Made by a program: the position numbers and the translations under genes | The notes under the pieces: generated by a model | What the model was told of the DNA's origin: nothing | Seen by the model: only the letters and a program-made list of their open reading frames with translations | Database searches by the model: none | Shown: positions 7,537 through 14,447 of the stretch, piece by piece | Numbering within the stretch: position 1 is the first letter of the stretch | How the letters are laid out: each line of letters begins with the position of its first letter | Source of the DNA: DASZGI01 sp035938995 | GTDB lineage: Bacteria > Actinomycetota > Actinomycetes > Streptomycetales > Catenulisporaceae | Assembly (NCBI RefSeq): GCF_035938995.1 | Contig: NZ_DASZGI010000198.1 | Coordinates: 1-18,495 of the forward strand | Reading direction: 5' to 3' | DNA length: 18,495 nucleotides

Positions 7537-7609
7537 CGGCGTGCGCAAGGATTGACCGGCAGACCAGCAGGATCGATCAGGTCGGACGAGCAAGGTCGAA
7601 GGGGAAGTC

Positions 7610-8953
7610 GTGGCGGGGTCGCAGTACGGGACCGGGGGCCGGGGAGGCGGTCGGACCAGGCGCGGGGGCCTGGTCGCGGCCGGCGCCCGCCGCGTGCTGC
7701 GCGAGCCCGTCACGTTGCGGGCGCTGCGCGAAGCCCTATACGCGCTGCTCAGCCTCCCCTTCGCGGTGCTCGGTCTGGCCGCGGCGCTGATCACGCTGGT
7801 GTTCACCATCTCGTCGACCGGTGGGGTCATCCTGCCGCTGCTTCCGCTCCTGCTCGCGGTGGACCGGCGGCTGGCCGCGCTGTACCGCCTGGTGGCCTCG
7901 GCACTGCTCGGAGTGCGCATCCGGCGTCCGGTCCGGCCCAAGCGGCGGCCGGGGGTGCTCGGCTTCCTGGTCTACCACTTGGCCGATCCGGTGGCGTGGC
8001 GCGCGATCGGCTACCTGGCGCTCCGCTTCCCCCTCGGCGTTCTCGAGTTCGCGATCGGGTTCGTGCCCTGGTTCTGGGGCTTATGGCTGGCGCTGTATCC
8101 ACTGTTCTGGCGTATTGAGGGGCTGCGGATCAAGGGCCCGAACGGGCACACCGGCTTGGCGATCAACGACTTCTACTTCGACACCTGGCCGCGGGCGTTC
8201 CTGGTGACCGGCATGGGGCTGGTGGTCCTGCTGATCGCCCCGTGGCTGACCCGCGCCGTGATCGCGCCGGACCGCTGGCTGCTGCCGCGGCTGCTCGGGC
8301 CGTCCGCCGCCGCCCGCATTCAGGAACTCGAGGAGACGCGGGCGACCGCGATCAACGAGGCGGCGCTCACGCTGCGCCGGATCGAGCGCGACTTGCACGA
8401 CGGCATCCAGGCCCGGCTCGTCTCCCTCGGCATGCGGCTGGGCCGGGCGGAAGGGCGGCTCGACGGCGCGGAACCCGACCCGGCGGCGGCAATCGAGCTG
8501 ATCCGGGAATCGCGTGCGGAAGCCAAGGAGCTGATCCACGAGCTGCGCGAACTGGTGCGCGGCATCCACCCGCCCGCCCTCGACGCAGGCCTCGAAACCG
8601 CGCTGACCACGCTCGCCGCGCGCTCCCCGATCCCGGCGACCGTGCGGGTGGAGCTGCCGCAGCGCCCGGAGGCCTCGGTCGAGACCATGCTCTACTTCAG
8701 CGCGGCGGAACTCCTGACGAACGCTGGCAAGCACAGCAAGGCGTCCACCGTGGCGATCACCGTATTGTCCGACGGCTTCGCGGCCCGTCTCATCGTCGCC
8801 GACGACGGGACCGGCGGGGCGACGCTGGACGGCGCCGGGACCGGGCTGCGCGGGCTGGCCGAGCGGGTACGCACGCTCGACGGGACGATCGATGTGAGCA
8901 GCCCGCCGGGCGGACCGACGAACATCACCCTCGAGGTTCCCGTCAGGATGTGA
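7610..8953 (+). CDS. Membrane sensor histidine kinase (HisKA_3 / NarL-type partner)
   Basis: 447-residue sensor kinase. Residues 44-104 and 133-220 hold about four hydrophobic segments with short loops, matching the actinobacterial 'putative sensor' N-terminal domain: no large extracellular domain, so the signal is probably in the membrane or passed from the transporter. The HisKA_3 dimerisation/phosphoacceptor helix reads RRIERDLHDGIQARL with H263. The ATPase domain has ELLTNAGKHS (N371), DDGTGG (399-404) and GTGLRGLAERV. The GTG start at 7610 follows AAGGGGAAG at good spacing. A TTGACC at 7552-7557 might belong to an internal promoter but no good -10 goes with it. It lies 73 bp after the permease and 84 bp before its response regulator, so the four plus-strand genes look like one functional unit. 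Confidence 0.92.
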   Translation: MAGSQYGTGGRGGGRTRRGGLVAAGARRVLREPVTLRALREALYALLSLPFAVLGLAAALITLVFTISSTGGVILPLLPLLLAVDRRLAALYRLVASALLGVRIRRPVRPKRRPGVLGFLVYHLADPVAWRAIGYLALRFPLGVLEFAIGFVPWFWGLWLALYPLFWRIEGLRIKGPNGHTGLAINDFYFDTWPRAFLVTGMGLVVLLIAPWLTRAVIAPDRWLLPRLLGPSAAARIQELEETRATAINEAALTLRRIERDLHDGIQARLVSLGMRLGRAEGRLDGAEPDPAAAIELIRESRAEAKELIHELRELVRGIHPPALDAGLETALTTLAARSPIPATVRVELPQRPEASVETMLYFSAAELLTNAGKHSKASTVAITVLSDGFAARLIVADDGTGGATLDGAGTGLRGLAERVRTLDGTIDVSSPPGGPTNITLEVPVRM

Positions 8954-9037
8954 CGCGCGGCCGCTCCTCGTCGCGCTCCGACTAGCATCACTGCGAGAAA
9001 GCAGTCAGATGCGGTCGGACATGACGGGGGCAGGACC

Positions 9038-9697
9038 ATGCGCGTGGTCATCGCCGAGGATGCCGTGATCCTTCGGGCTGGACTGGTGCAGCTGATCGAG
9101 GAGCACGGCCACCAGATCCCGGCCGCCGTCGCCGACGGGGAGTCGCTGCGGTCCGCGGTCGCCGAGCACCGTCCGGACGTCGTGGTCTCCGACATCCGGA
9201 TGCCTGCGGAGCCGGGCGGAACCGCGCAGCCCGACGAGGGCGTGCGCGCGGCGCTCGAGTTGCGGGTGCGCGACCCGCGGCTGCCGGTGCTCCTCTTCTC
9301 TCAGTACGTGGAGACCCAGTACGCCAGTCGGCTGCTCGCGAGCGGCTCGGCGGGTGTCGGCTACCTGCTCAAGGAGCGGGTGCTGGACGTGAAGGACTTC
9401 TTCGACGCGCTGGATCGGGTGGCCTCGGGCGGCACCGCGCTGGACCCCGAGGTGGTCTCCCAGCTGGTCGGAGCCAGCCGGACGGTGTCGGCCGCCGCCT
9501 CGCTCAGCCCGCGCGAGCGCGACGTCATGGCTCTGATGGCGGAGGGCCGGTCGAACAGCGCGATCGCCGAGTCGCTGTTCGTGACCGAGCGCGCGGTGGA
9601 GAAGCACGTCGCCAACATCTTCACCAAGCTCGACCTGCCGGTGTCCACCACCGACCACCGCCGAGTGCTGGCGGTGCTGCGCTACCTCGGGGTGTAG
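9038..9697 (+). CDS. LuxR/NarL-family response regulator
   Basis: 219-residue DNA-binding response regulator. The receiver domain has E7/D8, phosphoacceptor D52 in VVSDIRMP, and K112 in GYLLKERV. The LuxR-type helix-turn-helix spans about 155-200 with the standard LSPRERDVMALMAEG, AIAESLFVTERAVEKHVANIF sequence pattern split across the two recognition helices. Between D52 and the next helix it carries a slightly extended loop (EPGGTAQPDEG). The ATG at 9038 follows GGGGGCAGGA. It is the expected partner of the kinase at 7610-8953 and its likely target is the upstream ABC promoter. Its stop is only 30 bp from the convergent pcrA stop, with no clear terminator between them. Confidence 0.94.
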   Translation: MRVVIAEDAVILRAGLVQLIEEHGHQIPAAVADGESLRSAVAEHRPDVVVSDIRMPAEPGGTAQPDEGVRAALELRVRDPRLPVLLFSQYVETQYASRLLASGSAGVGYLLKERVLDVKDFFDALDRVASGGTALDPEVVSQLVGASRTVSAAASLSPRERDVMALMAEGRSNSAIAESLFVTERAVEKHVANIFTKLDLPVSTTDHRRVLAVLRYLGV

Positions 9698-9727
9698 GGG
9701 ATAGCCCGCCCCAGCGCCGACTTAGAG

Positions 9728-12247
9728 CTAAAGCTTCTGGAGCGGCGCGAACGCGAGCACGAGCTTGCGCACCCCGGCCGAGCCGAAGTCGACGGTGGCA
9801 TGCTCGCCGGTGCGGCCCTCGACCGAAACGACCGTGCCGAGTCCATAGGTGTCGTGCACGACCCGGTCCCCGGGCGCCACCGAGATCGGCTCGCGTCCGC
9901 CGGGGCCGCCGGTCTTGAACCCCTTAGCGCGGGCGCGATCGGCCGCCGCGGTGAGCGACGGGGTGAGCGTGCCGAAGGAGGTGGACTGCGGCTCGGGTGC
10001 GGTGCGCTGCCAGTCGATCAGCTTGTCCGGGACCTCGGCCAGGAAGCGCGACTCCGGGTTGTACGCGGGCGATCCCCAGGCCGAGCGCATGACGGCGCGA
10101 GTGAAGTAGAGGCGTCGACGCGCGCGGGTGATCCCGACGTAGGCGAGCCGCCGCTCCTCCTCCAGCTCCTTGATGTTGCCCATCGCGCGCGAGTGCGGGA
10201 AGACACCCTCCTCCAGGCCGGTCAGGAAGACCACTGGGAATTCCAGGCCCTTCGCGGTGTGCAGGGTCATCAGGGTGACCGAGCCCTGCGCTTCGGCGTT
10301 GGCGTCGGGGATCTGGTCGGCGTCGGCGACGAGCGCGACACGCTCGAGGAATCCGACCACGCCGCCTTCGGGGTCGGTCTGCTCGTATTCGTGCGCGACC
10401 GCGACGAGTTCCTGGAGGTTCTCCACCCGGCTCTCGTCCTGCGGATCGTCCGAGTCCTGGAGCTCGGCGAAGTATCCGGTGCGCTCCAGCACGGATTCGA
10501 GCAGTTCGGCGGGTCCGGCGCCCTCGGCCAGCCGTTCACGCAGCGCCGCCATCACCGCCGCGAAGCCCTTGACCGCGTTCAGCGAGCGCGCCGCCAGGCC
10601 GTACGCCTCGTCGGCCCGGTCGATCGCCGCGCCGAAAGAGATGCGTTCGCGCTGGGCCAGGGCGTCGAGCATCGTCTCGGCCCGCTCGCCGATGCCGCGC
10701 TTGGGGACGTTGATGATGCGGCGCACCGAGACCGAGTCGTCCGGGTTCGCCAGCGCGCGCAGATACGCGAGGGCGTCCTTGATCTCCTTGCGCTCATAGA
10801 AGCGGACGCCACCGACGACGCGATACGGCAGCCCGACCCGGATGAACAGTTCCTCGAAGACTCGCGACTGCGCGTTGGTGCGGTAGAAAACCGCCACGTC
10901 GCCGGGTTTGGCCAGCTCCTCGTCGGTGAGCCGGTCCACCTCGTTCGCGACGAACGCGGCCTCGTCGTGCTCGTTGTCGCCGACGTAACCGGTGATCAGC
11001 GCACCGTCGCCGGCGTCGGTCCAGAGGTTCTTGGCCCGGCGCGCCTTGTTCCGGTCGATGACCGCGTTGGCCGCGCTCAGGATCGTCTGGGTGGAGCGGT
11101 AGTTCTGCTCGAGCAGGATGGTGCGGGCGCTCGGGTAGTCGGCCTCGAACTCGAGGATGTTGCGGATCGAGGCGCCGCGGAAGGCGTAGATCGCCTGGTC
11201 CGCGTCGCCGACCACGCACAGCTCGGCCGGGGGCACGGCGGCCGGGTCGTCCGGGCCAGCTGCGGCCGCGGCCGAGGCGGCGGCATTCACTGGCTCGCCG
11301 TCCGCCGTGTATTTGGGCGCCTGCGACACCGCGCCGCCGACCAGTTCCCGCACCAGGACGTACTGCGCGTGGTTCGTGTCCTGGTACTCGTCGACCAGAA
11401 CGTGGCGGAACCGGCGCCGGTACGACTCGGCGACCGCCGGGAATGCCTGGAGCAGGTTCACCGTGGTCATGATCAGGTCGTCGAAGTCCAACGCCTTGGC
11501 CGCGATCAGCCGCTGCTGGTAGTTGCCGTAGACCTCGGCGATCAGCCGCTCTTGCTCGCTCTGTGCCTTATCGCGCGCGGTCTCGTGGTCCACCAATTCG
11601 TTCTTGAGCGCGGAGATCTGGGTCAGCAGCCCGCGCGGGGGGTGCCGCTTCACGTCCAGTTCGAGATCGCGGGCCACGGCGGTGATCAGCCGCCGCGAGT
11701 CGTCCGCGTCGTAGATGGTGAACGAGGAGGGCAGGCCGAGGTGCTGATGCTCGCGGCGCAGGATCCGCACGCAGGCCGAGTGGAACGTGGAGACCCACAT
11801 CGGCTTCACCCGCGGGCCGACCAGCGCGGCGACCCGCTCCTTCATCTCGGCCGCGGCCTTGTTGGTGAAGGTGATCGCCAAGATCTCGCCCGGGTGGACA
11901 TCGCGGGCGGCGAGCAGGTACGCGATCCGGTGGGTGAGAACCCGGGTCTTGCCGGAACCGGCGCCGGCCACGATGAGCAGCGGCGAACCGGTATGCATGA
12001 CCGCTTCACGCTGCGACGTGTTGAGGCCGGCCAGCAGAGCGTCCGGGTCGATCTTGGGCAGGCCGCCGGACCGCCTCGGGGCGGCGGCGGGCCGCACCTC
12101 GTCGTCGGCCGGGTCGCCGGCTGGTTCGTCGGGCTCCGGCGCGAGCGAGAGCGCGGGAAGGACCGCGTCGGCCCGCTTTCGCGCCGGGGGCGGCGGTTTC
12201 GGCAGGTCGAACAGGGGGGCTTCGTGGGAGGCTGGCGAGCTGCTCAT
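9728..12247 (-). CDS. pcrA: ATP-dependent DNA helicase PcrA/UvrD1 (superfamily 1)
   Basis: 839-residue SF1A 3'-5' helicase that unwinds DNA in repair and clears proteins from DNA. Motifs: Q motif LNTSQREAV (75-83), Walker A AGAGSGKT (94-101), Ia ITFTNKAA (125-132), II VLVDEYQDTN (283-292), III VVGDADQAIYAFRG (345-358), IV QNYRSTQ (381-387), V VTLMTLHTAKGLEF (657-670) and VI YVGITRARRR (703-712). The C-terminus (about 790-839, GDRVVHDTYGLGTVV onward) is the Tudor-like RNA-polymerase-interaction domain typical of PcrA. The frame extends upstream to 12415, but MSSSPASHEAPLFDLP at 12247 is taken as the start because the upstream residues are shadow-like and a -10-like element lies between. An Ala/Pro-rich stretch of about 37 residues (304-340) between motifs II and III looks like an insertion. 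Residues 1-70 are a low-complexity acidic/proline tail. Confidence 0.94.
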   Translation of the reverse strand: MSSSPASHEAPLFDLPKPPPPARKRADAVLPALSLAPEPDEPAGDPADDEVRPAAAPRRSGGLPKIDPDALLAGLNTSQREAVMHTGSPLLIVAGAGSGKTRVLTHRIAYLLAARDVHPGEILAITFTNKAAAEMKERVAALVGPRVKPMWVSTFHSACVRILRREHQHLGLPSSFTIYDADDSRRLITAVARDLELDVKRHPPRGLLTQISALKNELVDHETARDKAQSEQERLIAEVYGNYQQRLIAAKALDFDDLIMTTVNLLQAFPAVAESYRRRFRHVLVDEYQDTNHAQYVLVRELVGGAVSQAPKYTADGEPVNAAASAAAAAGPDDPAAVPPAELCVVGDADQAIYAFRGASIRNILEFEADYPSARTILLEQNYRSTQTILSAANAVIDRNKARRAKNLWTDAGDGALITGYVGDNEHDEAAFVANEVDRLTDEELAKPGDVAVFYRTNAQSRVFEELFIRVGLPYRVVGGVRFYERKEIKDALAYLRALANPDDSVSVRRIINVPKRGIGERAETMLDALAQRERISFGAAIDRADEAYGLAARSLNAVKGFAAVMAALRERLAEGAGPAELLESVLERTGYFAELQDSDDPQDESRVENLQELVAVAHEYEQTDPEGGVVGFLERVALVADADQIPDANAEAQGSVTLMTLHTAKGLEFPVVFLTGLEEGVFPHSRAMGNIKELEEERRLAYVGITRARRRLYFTRAVMRSAWGSPAYNPESRFLAEVPDKLIDWQRTAPEPQSTSFGTLTPSLTAAADRARAKGFKTGGPGGREPISVAPGDRVVHDTYGLGTVVSVEGRTGEHATVDFGSAGVRKLVLAFAPLQKL

Positions 12248-12257
12248 CGTGTTCCCG

Positions 12258-12263
12258 AGTCTA
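12258..12263 (-). promoter_or_regulatory. Candidate -10 element of pcrA
   Basis: Minus-strand TAGACT fits TANNNT and ends ten bases before the pcrA ATG at 12247, so the message would have a very short leader or none. No convincing -35 lies 16-18 bp upstream; that stretch runs into the 12285-12316 palindrome. It supports choosing the 12247 start over the upstream in-frame codons. Confidence 0.3.
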
Positions 12264-12284
12264 GTTGGCCGCACGGACAGCGCG

Positions 12285-12316
12285 GGGCCGGATCGCTCCG
12301 ACTGGCGATCCGGCCC
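12285..12316. repeat. 12-bp perfect inverted repeat upstream of pcrA
   Basis: GGGCCGGATCGC (12285-12296), loop of eight bases, GCGATCCGGCCC (12305-12316): a perfect 12-bp stem. It lies just upstream of the pcrA -10 and could bind a dimeric repressor or fold as a hairpin. The right arm with its preceding G (GGCGATCCGGCCC) recurs exactly at 12848-12860 in the same intergenic region. The repeat is visible; the role is unknown. Confidence 0.6.
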
Positions 12317-12847
12317 AGTCCAGAGCCGGACGAGGGGGCACGGTTCGGCTGGTCGCCGCAGTCGCAGCGTCCTGCCACCTGGGCAGCCCCCTGATTCCGG
12401 ACGCGGTGGTGGCAAGCGGAGAGCGCCGCGACCGAAGGTGTCGATGAGCCCGTAGATCAGACCTTTACCGATCGGGCTCCCGCCGCACTCATCCCGCAGC
12501 GCGCCTCCGTACGGGGGGCAGCCAAACCAGAAAAATTCGCCGCCAAAACGGCATGGAACAGGCCGTGCGCGGAAATGGTTCCTACCGACGCGTGGGCACG
12601 GGCCTCCGGTTGCGTCCGGCCCGGTTTTCCGCCCGATCGTACCGACATAACGTCGGGAAAATCGCCTGCGATTACGCCGGCGCCGCGACCGCTACCGCAA
12701 TGTCCGGATTCTCCTCAATCTGACGCCACATAAAACGGACGTTAACCCCCAGATGTAGAAGATTGGGCCACGGGCTGCGAGCTGGAACGGCGCCACCCTG
12801 ATACGGCGACGCGGGCAAAGTCGGGGAAAAATCCGCTGCCCGGATCC
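12317..12847. other. Non-coding stretch between pcrA and the c-di-AMP riboswitch region
   Basis: About 530 bp without a gene I can support. It contains patches with lower GC than the rest (around 12520-12580 and 12640-12750). Short open frames here on both strands lack the GC-rich third positions of the neighbours. Weak dyads are present: GAGCCCG (12446-12452) with CGGGCTC (12473-12479), and CCGAC-N5-GTCGG (12642-12656). It is part of the divergent control region of pcrA and the NlpC/P60 gene and may hold a long leader or small RNA, but nothing specific is seen. Confidence 0.4.
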
Positions 12848-12875
12848 GGCGATCCGGCCCCGGTCTCGCTATGGT
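12848..12875 (+). promoter_or_regulatory. Repeat copy and weak -10 candidate upstream of the riboswitch
   Basis: The 13-mer GGCGATCCGGCCC at 12848-12860 repeats 12304-12316 exactly. Downstream, TATGGT (12870-12875) fits TANNNT and would place the transcription start near 12882, about 50 bases before the aptamer. The repeat would cover the -35 position, where no TTGACA-like hexamer is seen. This may be a regulated promoter with the repeat as operator; speculative. Confidence 0.25.
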
Positions 12876-12930
12876 TACGGCCCAGAAGTTCGCGACACAG
12901 TCAGCCATCCAAGGCCGACCGCGCGCTTCC

Positions 12931-13133
12931 GCGCCGAATCCCCGGCGTCGGCAGGACCGGAACTGGGCGCTCTTCGCAGAGCCCGAAGACGGTCGGACCG
13001 CCGCAAGGGAACCGGGGACCCACAGTTACCCCGGGGTGAATCGTCGCGCCAGACCGCGCGGTCCAAACGCGGGGTCGGGCGAGGCGTAGGGCGACTTCTT
13101 CCGCCCGAACCCGTCAGCTAACTCGGTAGGCGC
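12931..13133 (+). promoter_or_regulatory. c-di-AMP riboswitch (ydaO/yuaA class)
   Basis: Leader RNA of the NlpC/P60 gene with the conserved blocks of the ydaO motif in order: CGCCGAATCCC near the 5' end (from 12932), GGGAACCGGGGACCCA (13007-13022), GGGTGAATC (13034-13042), and the diagnostic CCCGTCAGCTAACTCGGTAG (13110-13129). The closing stem can be drawn from GCGCC (12931-12935) to GGCGC (13129-13133). This class binds cyclic di-AMP and in actinobacteria commonly switches off cell-wall hydrolase genes when the ligand is high. The aptamer ends only nine bases before the ribosome site AAGGAG (13143-13148), leaving no room for a separate terminator. Control may therefore act on translation start, or through a terminator that overlaps the aptamer. 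Aptamer call firm; mechanism inferred. Confidence 0.92.
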
Positions 13134-13150
13134 CGTCCGAAGAAGGAGCT

Positions 13151-14194
13151 ATGGCGTCCCACCGCGCCCAGAAGGTATCCGGCAGGGCCACCGCGCTCGG
13201 TGTAGTCGGCGTCACCGCCGGCACCGTCGCCCTGCTGCCGGCAGCCAGCCAGGCCGCGCCGACTCCAAGCATCGACCAGGTCAAGGCCCAGATCAACACC
13301 CTTAATCAGCAGGCCGAGACGTCAGGCCAGGCCTACGATGCGGCGCAGGAGCAGTACGCGAAGCTCCAGCAGAAGGTGGACGGGCTGCAAGCCCAGATCA
13401 CCCAGGAGCAGACCGCGCTCTCCACCCTTGAGACGTCGATGGGCATGCAGGCCGCGGCCCAGTACCGGTCCGGCGCGATCTCCCCGACCCTCCAGCTCGC
13501 GATCAACGCCAGCCCGGACACGTACCTGTCCGAGGCGGGCATGGTCGATCAGGAGACGCAGCAGGAGGCCGTGCAGCTCAAGATGATCGCGCAAGAGAAG
13601 GCGCAGCTGGCAGAGGACAAGAAGAACGCCACTGCCGCGCTGGCGCAGCAGCAGGCGGCCCTCGCGCAGGCTGCCGCCAACAAGGCTCAGGTGCAGTCGC
13701 TGCTGCAGAAGCAGCAGGCGATCCTCGACTCGCTGACAGCAGCGCAGCGCGCGACCGTCACGGGCACCTCCACCGCCGTGCACACGGTCACCGGAGCGCT
13801 TCCGCCCGTCTCCGGGCGAGCTGCCGCGGCGGTCGCGTATGTGAAGGCGAAGCTCGGGGACGGCTACTCGTACGGCGCCGCCGGGCAGAGCTACTTCGAC
13901 TGTTCGGGCCTGATGGTGGCGGCGTGGGCGTCGGCCGGCGTGACGATACCGCGCACATCGCAGGAGCAGTTCTACGGCCTCACCCAGCTTTCGAGCGCCT
14001 CCCAGCTCATGCCGGGCGACCTGGTCTTCTTCTACATGCAGTCCGGCGGCCCGGAACACGTCGGCATGTACATCGGCAACGGCTACTTCATCGACGCGCG
14101 CAACACCAGCGTCGGCGTGGTGGAAGGCAATCTCGACCCGTCGAACTCGGCGTACTCGTACATGCCGGTCGCCGGGTACGCGCGGGTCGGCTGA
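13151..14194 (+). CDS. Secreted coiled-coil NlpC/P60 peptidoglycan endopeptidase
   Basis: 347-residue exported cell-wall hydrolase. It has a signal peptide at residues 1-35 (basic N-region, hydrophobic 15-31, probable cleavage after ASQA), then a Gln/Ala-rich helical coiled-coil region at about 39-200 (RipA/CwlO-like, expected to hold the enzyme inactive or tether it to a partner). After a short Thr/Pro linker, the NlpC/P60 domain (222-347) has catalytic C251 in YFDCSGL and H303 in PEHVGMYIG. The third catalytic-position residue, usually His, Asn or Gln, appears to be D315 in YFIDAR. Such enzymes cut the D-Glu to diamino-acid bond of the stem peptide. The ATG at 13151 has AAGGAG only two bases upstream, an unusually short spacing; no other start keeps the signal peptide. 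The c-di-AMP riboswitch lies directly upstream, linking hydrolase synthesis to wall and osmotic state. Confidence 0.94.
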   Translation: MASHRAQKVSGRATALGVVGVTAGTVALLPAASQAAPTPSIDQVKAQINTLNQQAETSGQAYDAAQEQYAKLQQKVDGLQAQITQEQTALSTLETSMGMQAAAQYRSGAISPTLQLAINASPDTYLSEAGMVDQETQQEAVQLKMIAQEKAQLAEDKKNATAALAQQQAALAQAAANKAQVQSLLQKQQAILDSLTAAQRATVTGTSTAVHTVTGALPPVSGRAAAAVAYVKAKLGDGYSYGAAGQSYFDCSGLMVAAWASAGVTIPRTSQEQFYGLTQLSSASQLMPGDLVFFYMQSGGPEHVGMYIGNGYFIDARNTSVGVVEGNLDPSNSAYSYMPVAGYARVG

Positions 14195-14303
14195 CCGACC
14201 GCGAAAAGCACTCGCACCTGCGCACAGCACCACGGCCCATCACGGACCTTCCCGAAAAAGACGGGCAGGCGTGAGGCCCGGCCACTCCCCTCCCCCCGAA
14301 CCG

Positions 14304-14398
14304 GCCGGGCCGATCTCCCGCCCGGCGCCCGGACCGCCGCACCCGCCGCATCCCCCACCACCCCTTGCGGCACAGCTACCCGCCGGCGGTCCGGGCGC
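14304..14398. terminator. Strong inverted repeats between convergent genes, probable bidirectional terminator
   Basis: GCGCCCGGACCGCCG (14325-14339) is matched perfectly by CGGCGGTCCGGGCGC (14384-14398): a 15-bp stem with a 44-base loop. A smaller stem, GCCGGGC (14304-14310) with GCCCGGC (14320-14326), loop nine bases, overlaps its left arm by two bases, so the two compete. They lie between the stop of the NlpC/P60 gene (14194) and the convergent stop of the ABC exporter (14448). No T-run follows on either strand, as is usual for GC-rich actinobacterial terminators. Confidence 0.5.
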
Positions 14399-14447
14399 GT
14401 TCCTCTTCCGCGCCCGCCTCGTTCGCCCAGTTCTCCGACTCGGTGCG

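Noticed and set aside
8983..8988. TAGCAT as a separate promoter for the response regulator
   Set aside because: Fits TANNNT, but no -35 is present and the gene is close enough to the kinase to share its transcript.
9800..12394. 864-codon plus-strand open frame antisense to pcrA
   Set aside because: Product is Arg/Gly/Val/Asp-rich with no recognisable motif, and the opposite strand encodes a complete PcrA with all helicase motifs. Long antisense frames are expected in GC-rich DNA.
12248..12415. 56-residue N-terminal extension of pcrA
   Set aside because: Shadow-like composition; a -10-like element and a perfect palindrome fall inside it, and MSSSPASHEA at 12247 is a typical start.
12642..12656. 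CCGAC-N5-GTCGG as a terminator
   Set aside because: Short stem with no gene ending nearby; chance is likely.
12672..12908. Small minus-strand frame of 78 codons
   Set aside because: C-terminal part looks somewhat protein-like, but codons such as CTA, ATA and TTT do not match the GC-rich third positions of neighbours, and no ribosome site or homology is seen.
12871..13089. Small plus-strand frame of 72 codons before the NlpC/P60 gene
   Set aside because: It overlaps the c-di-AMP riboswitch, whose conserved RNA blocks explain the sequence better.
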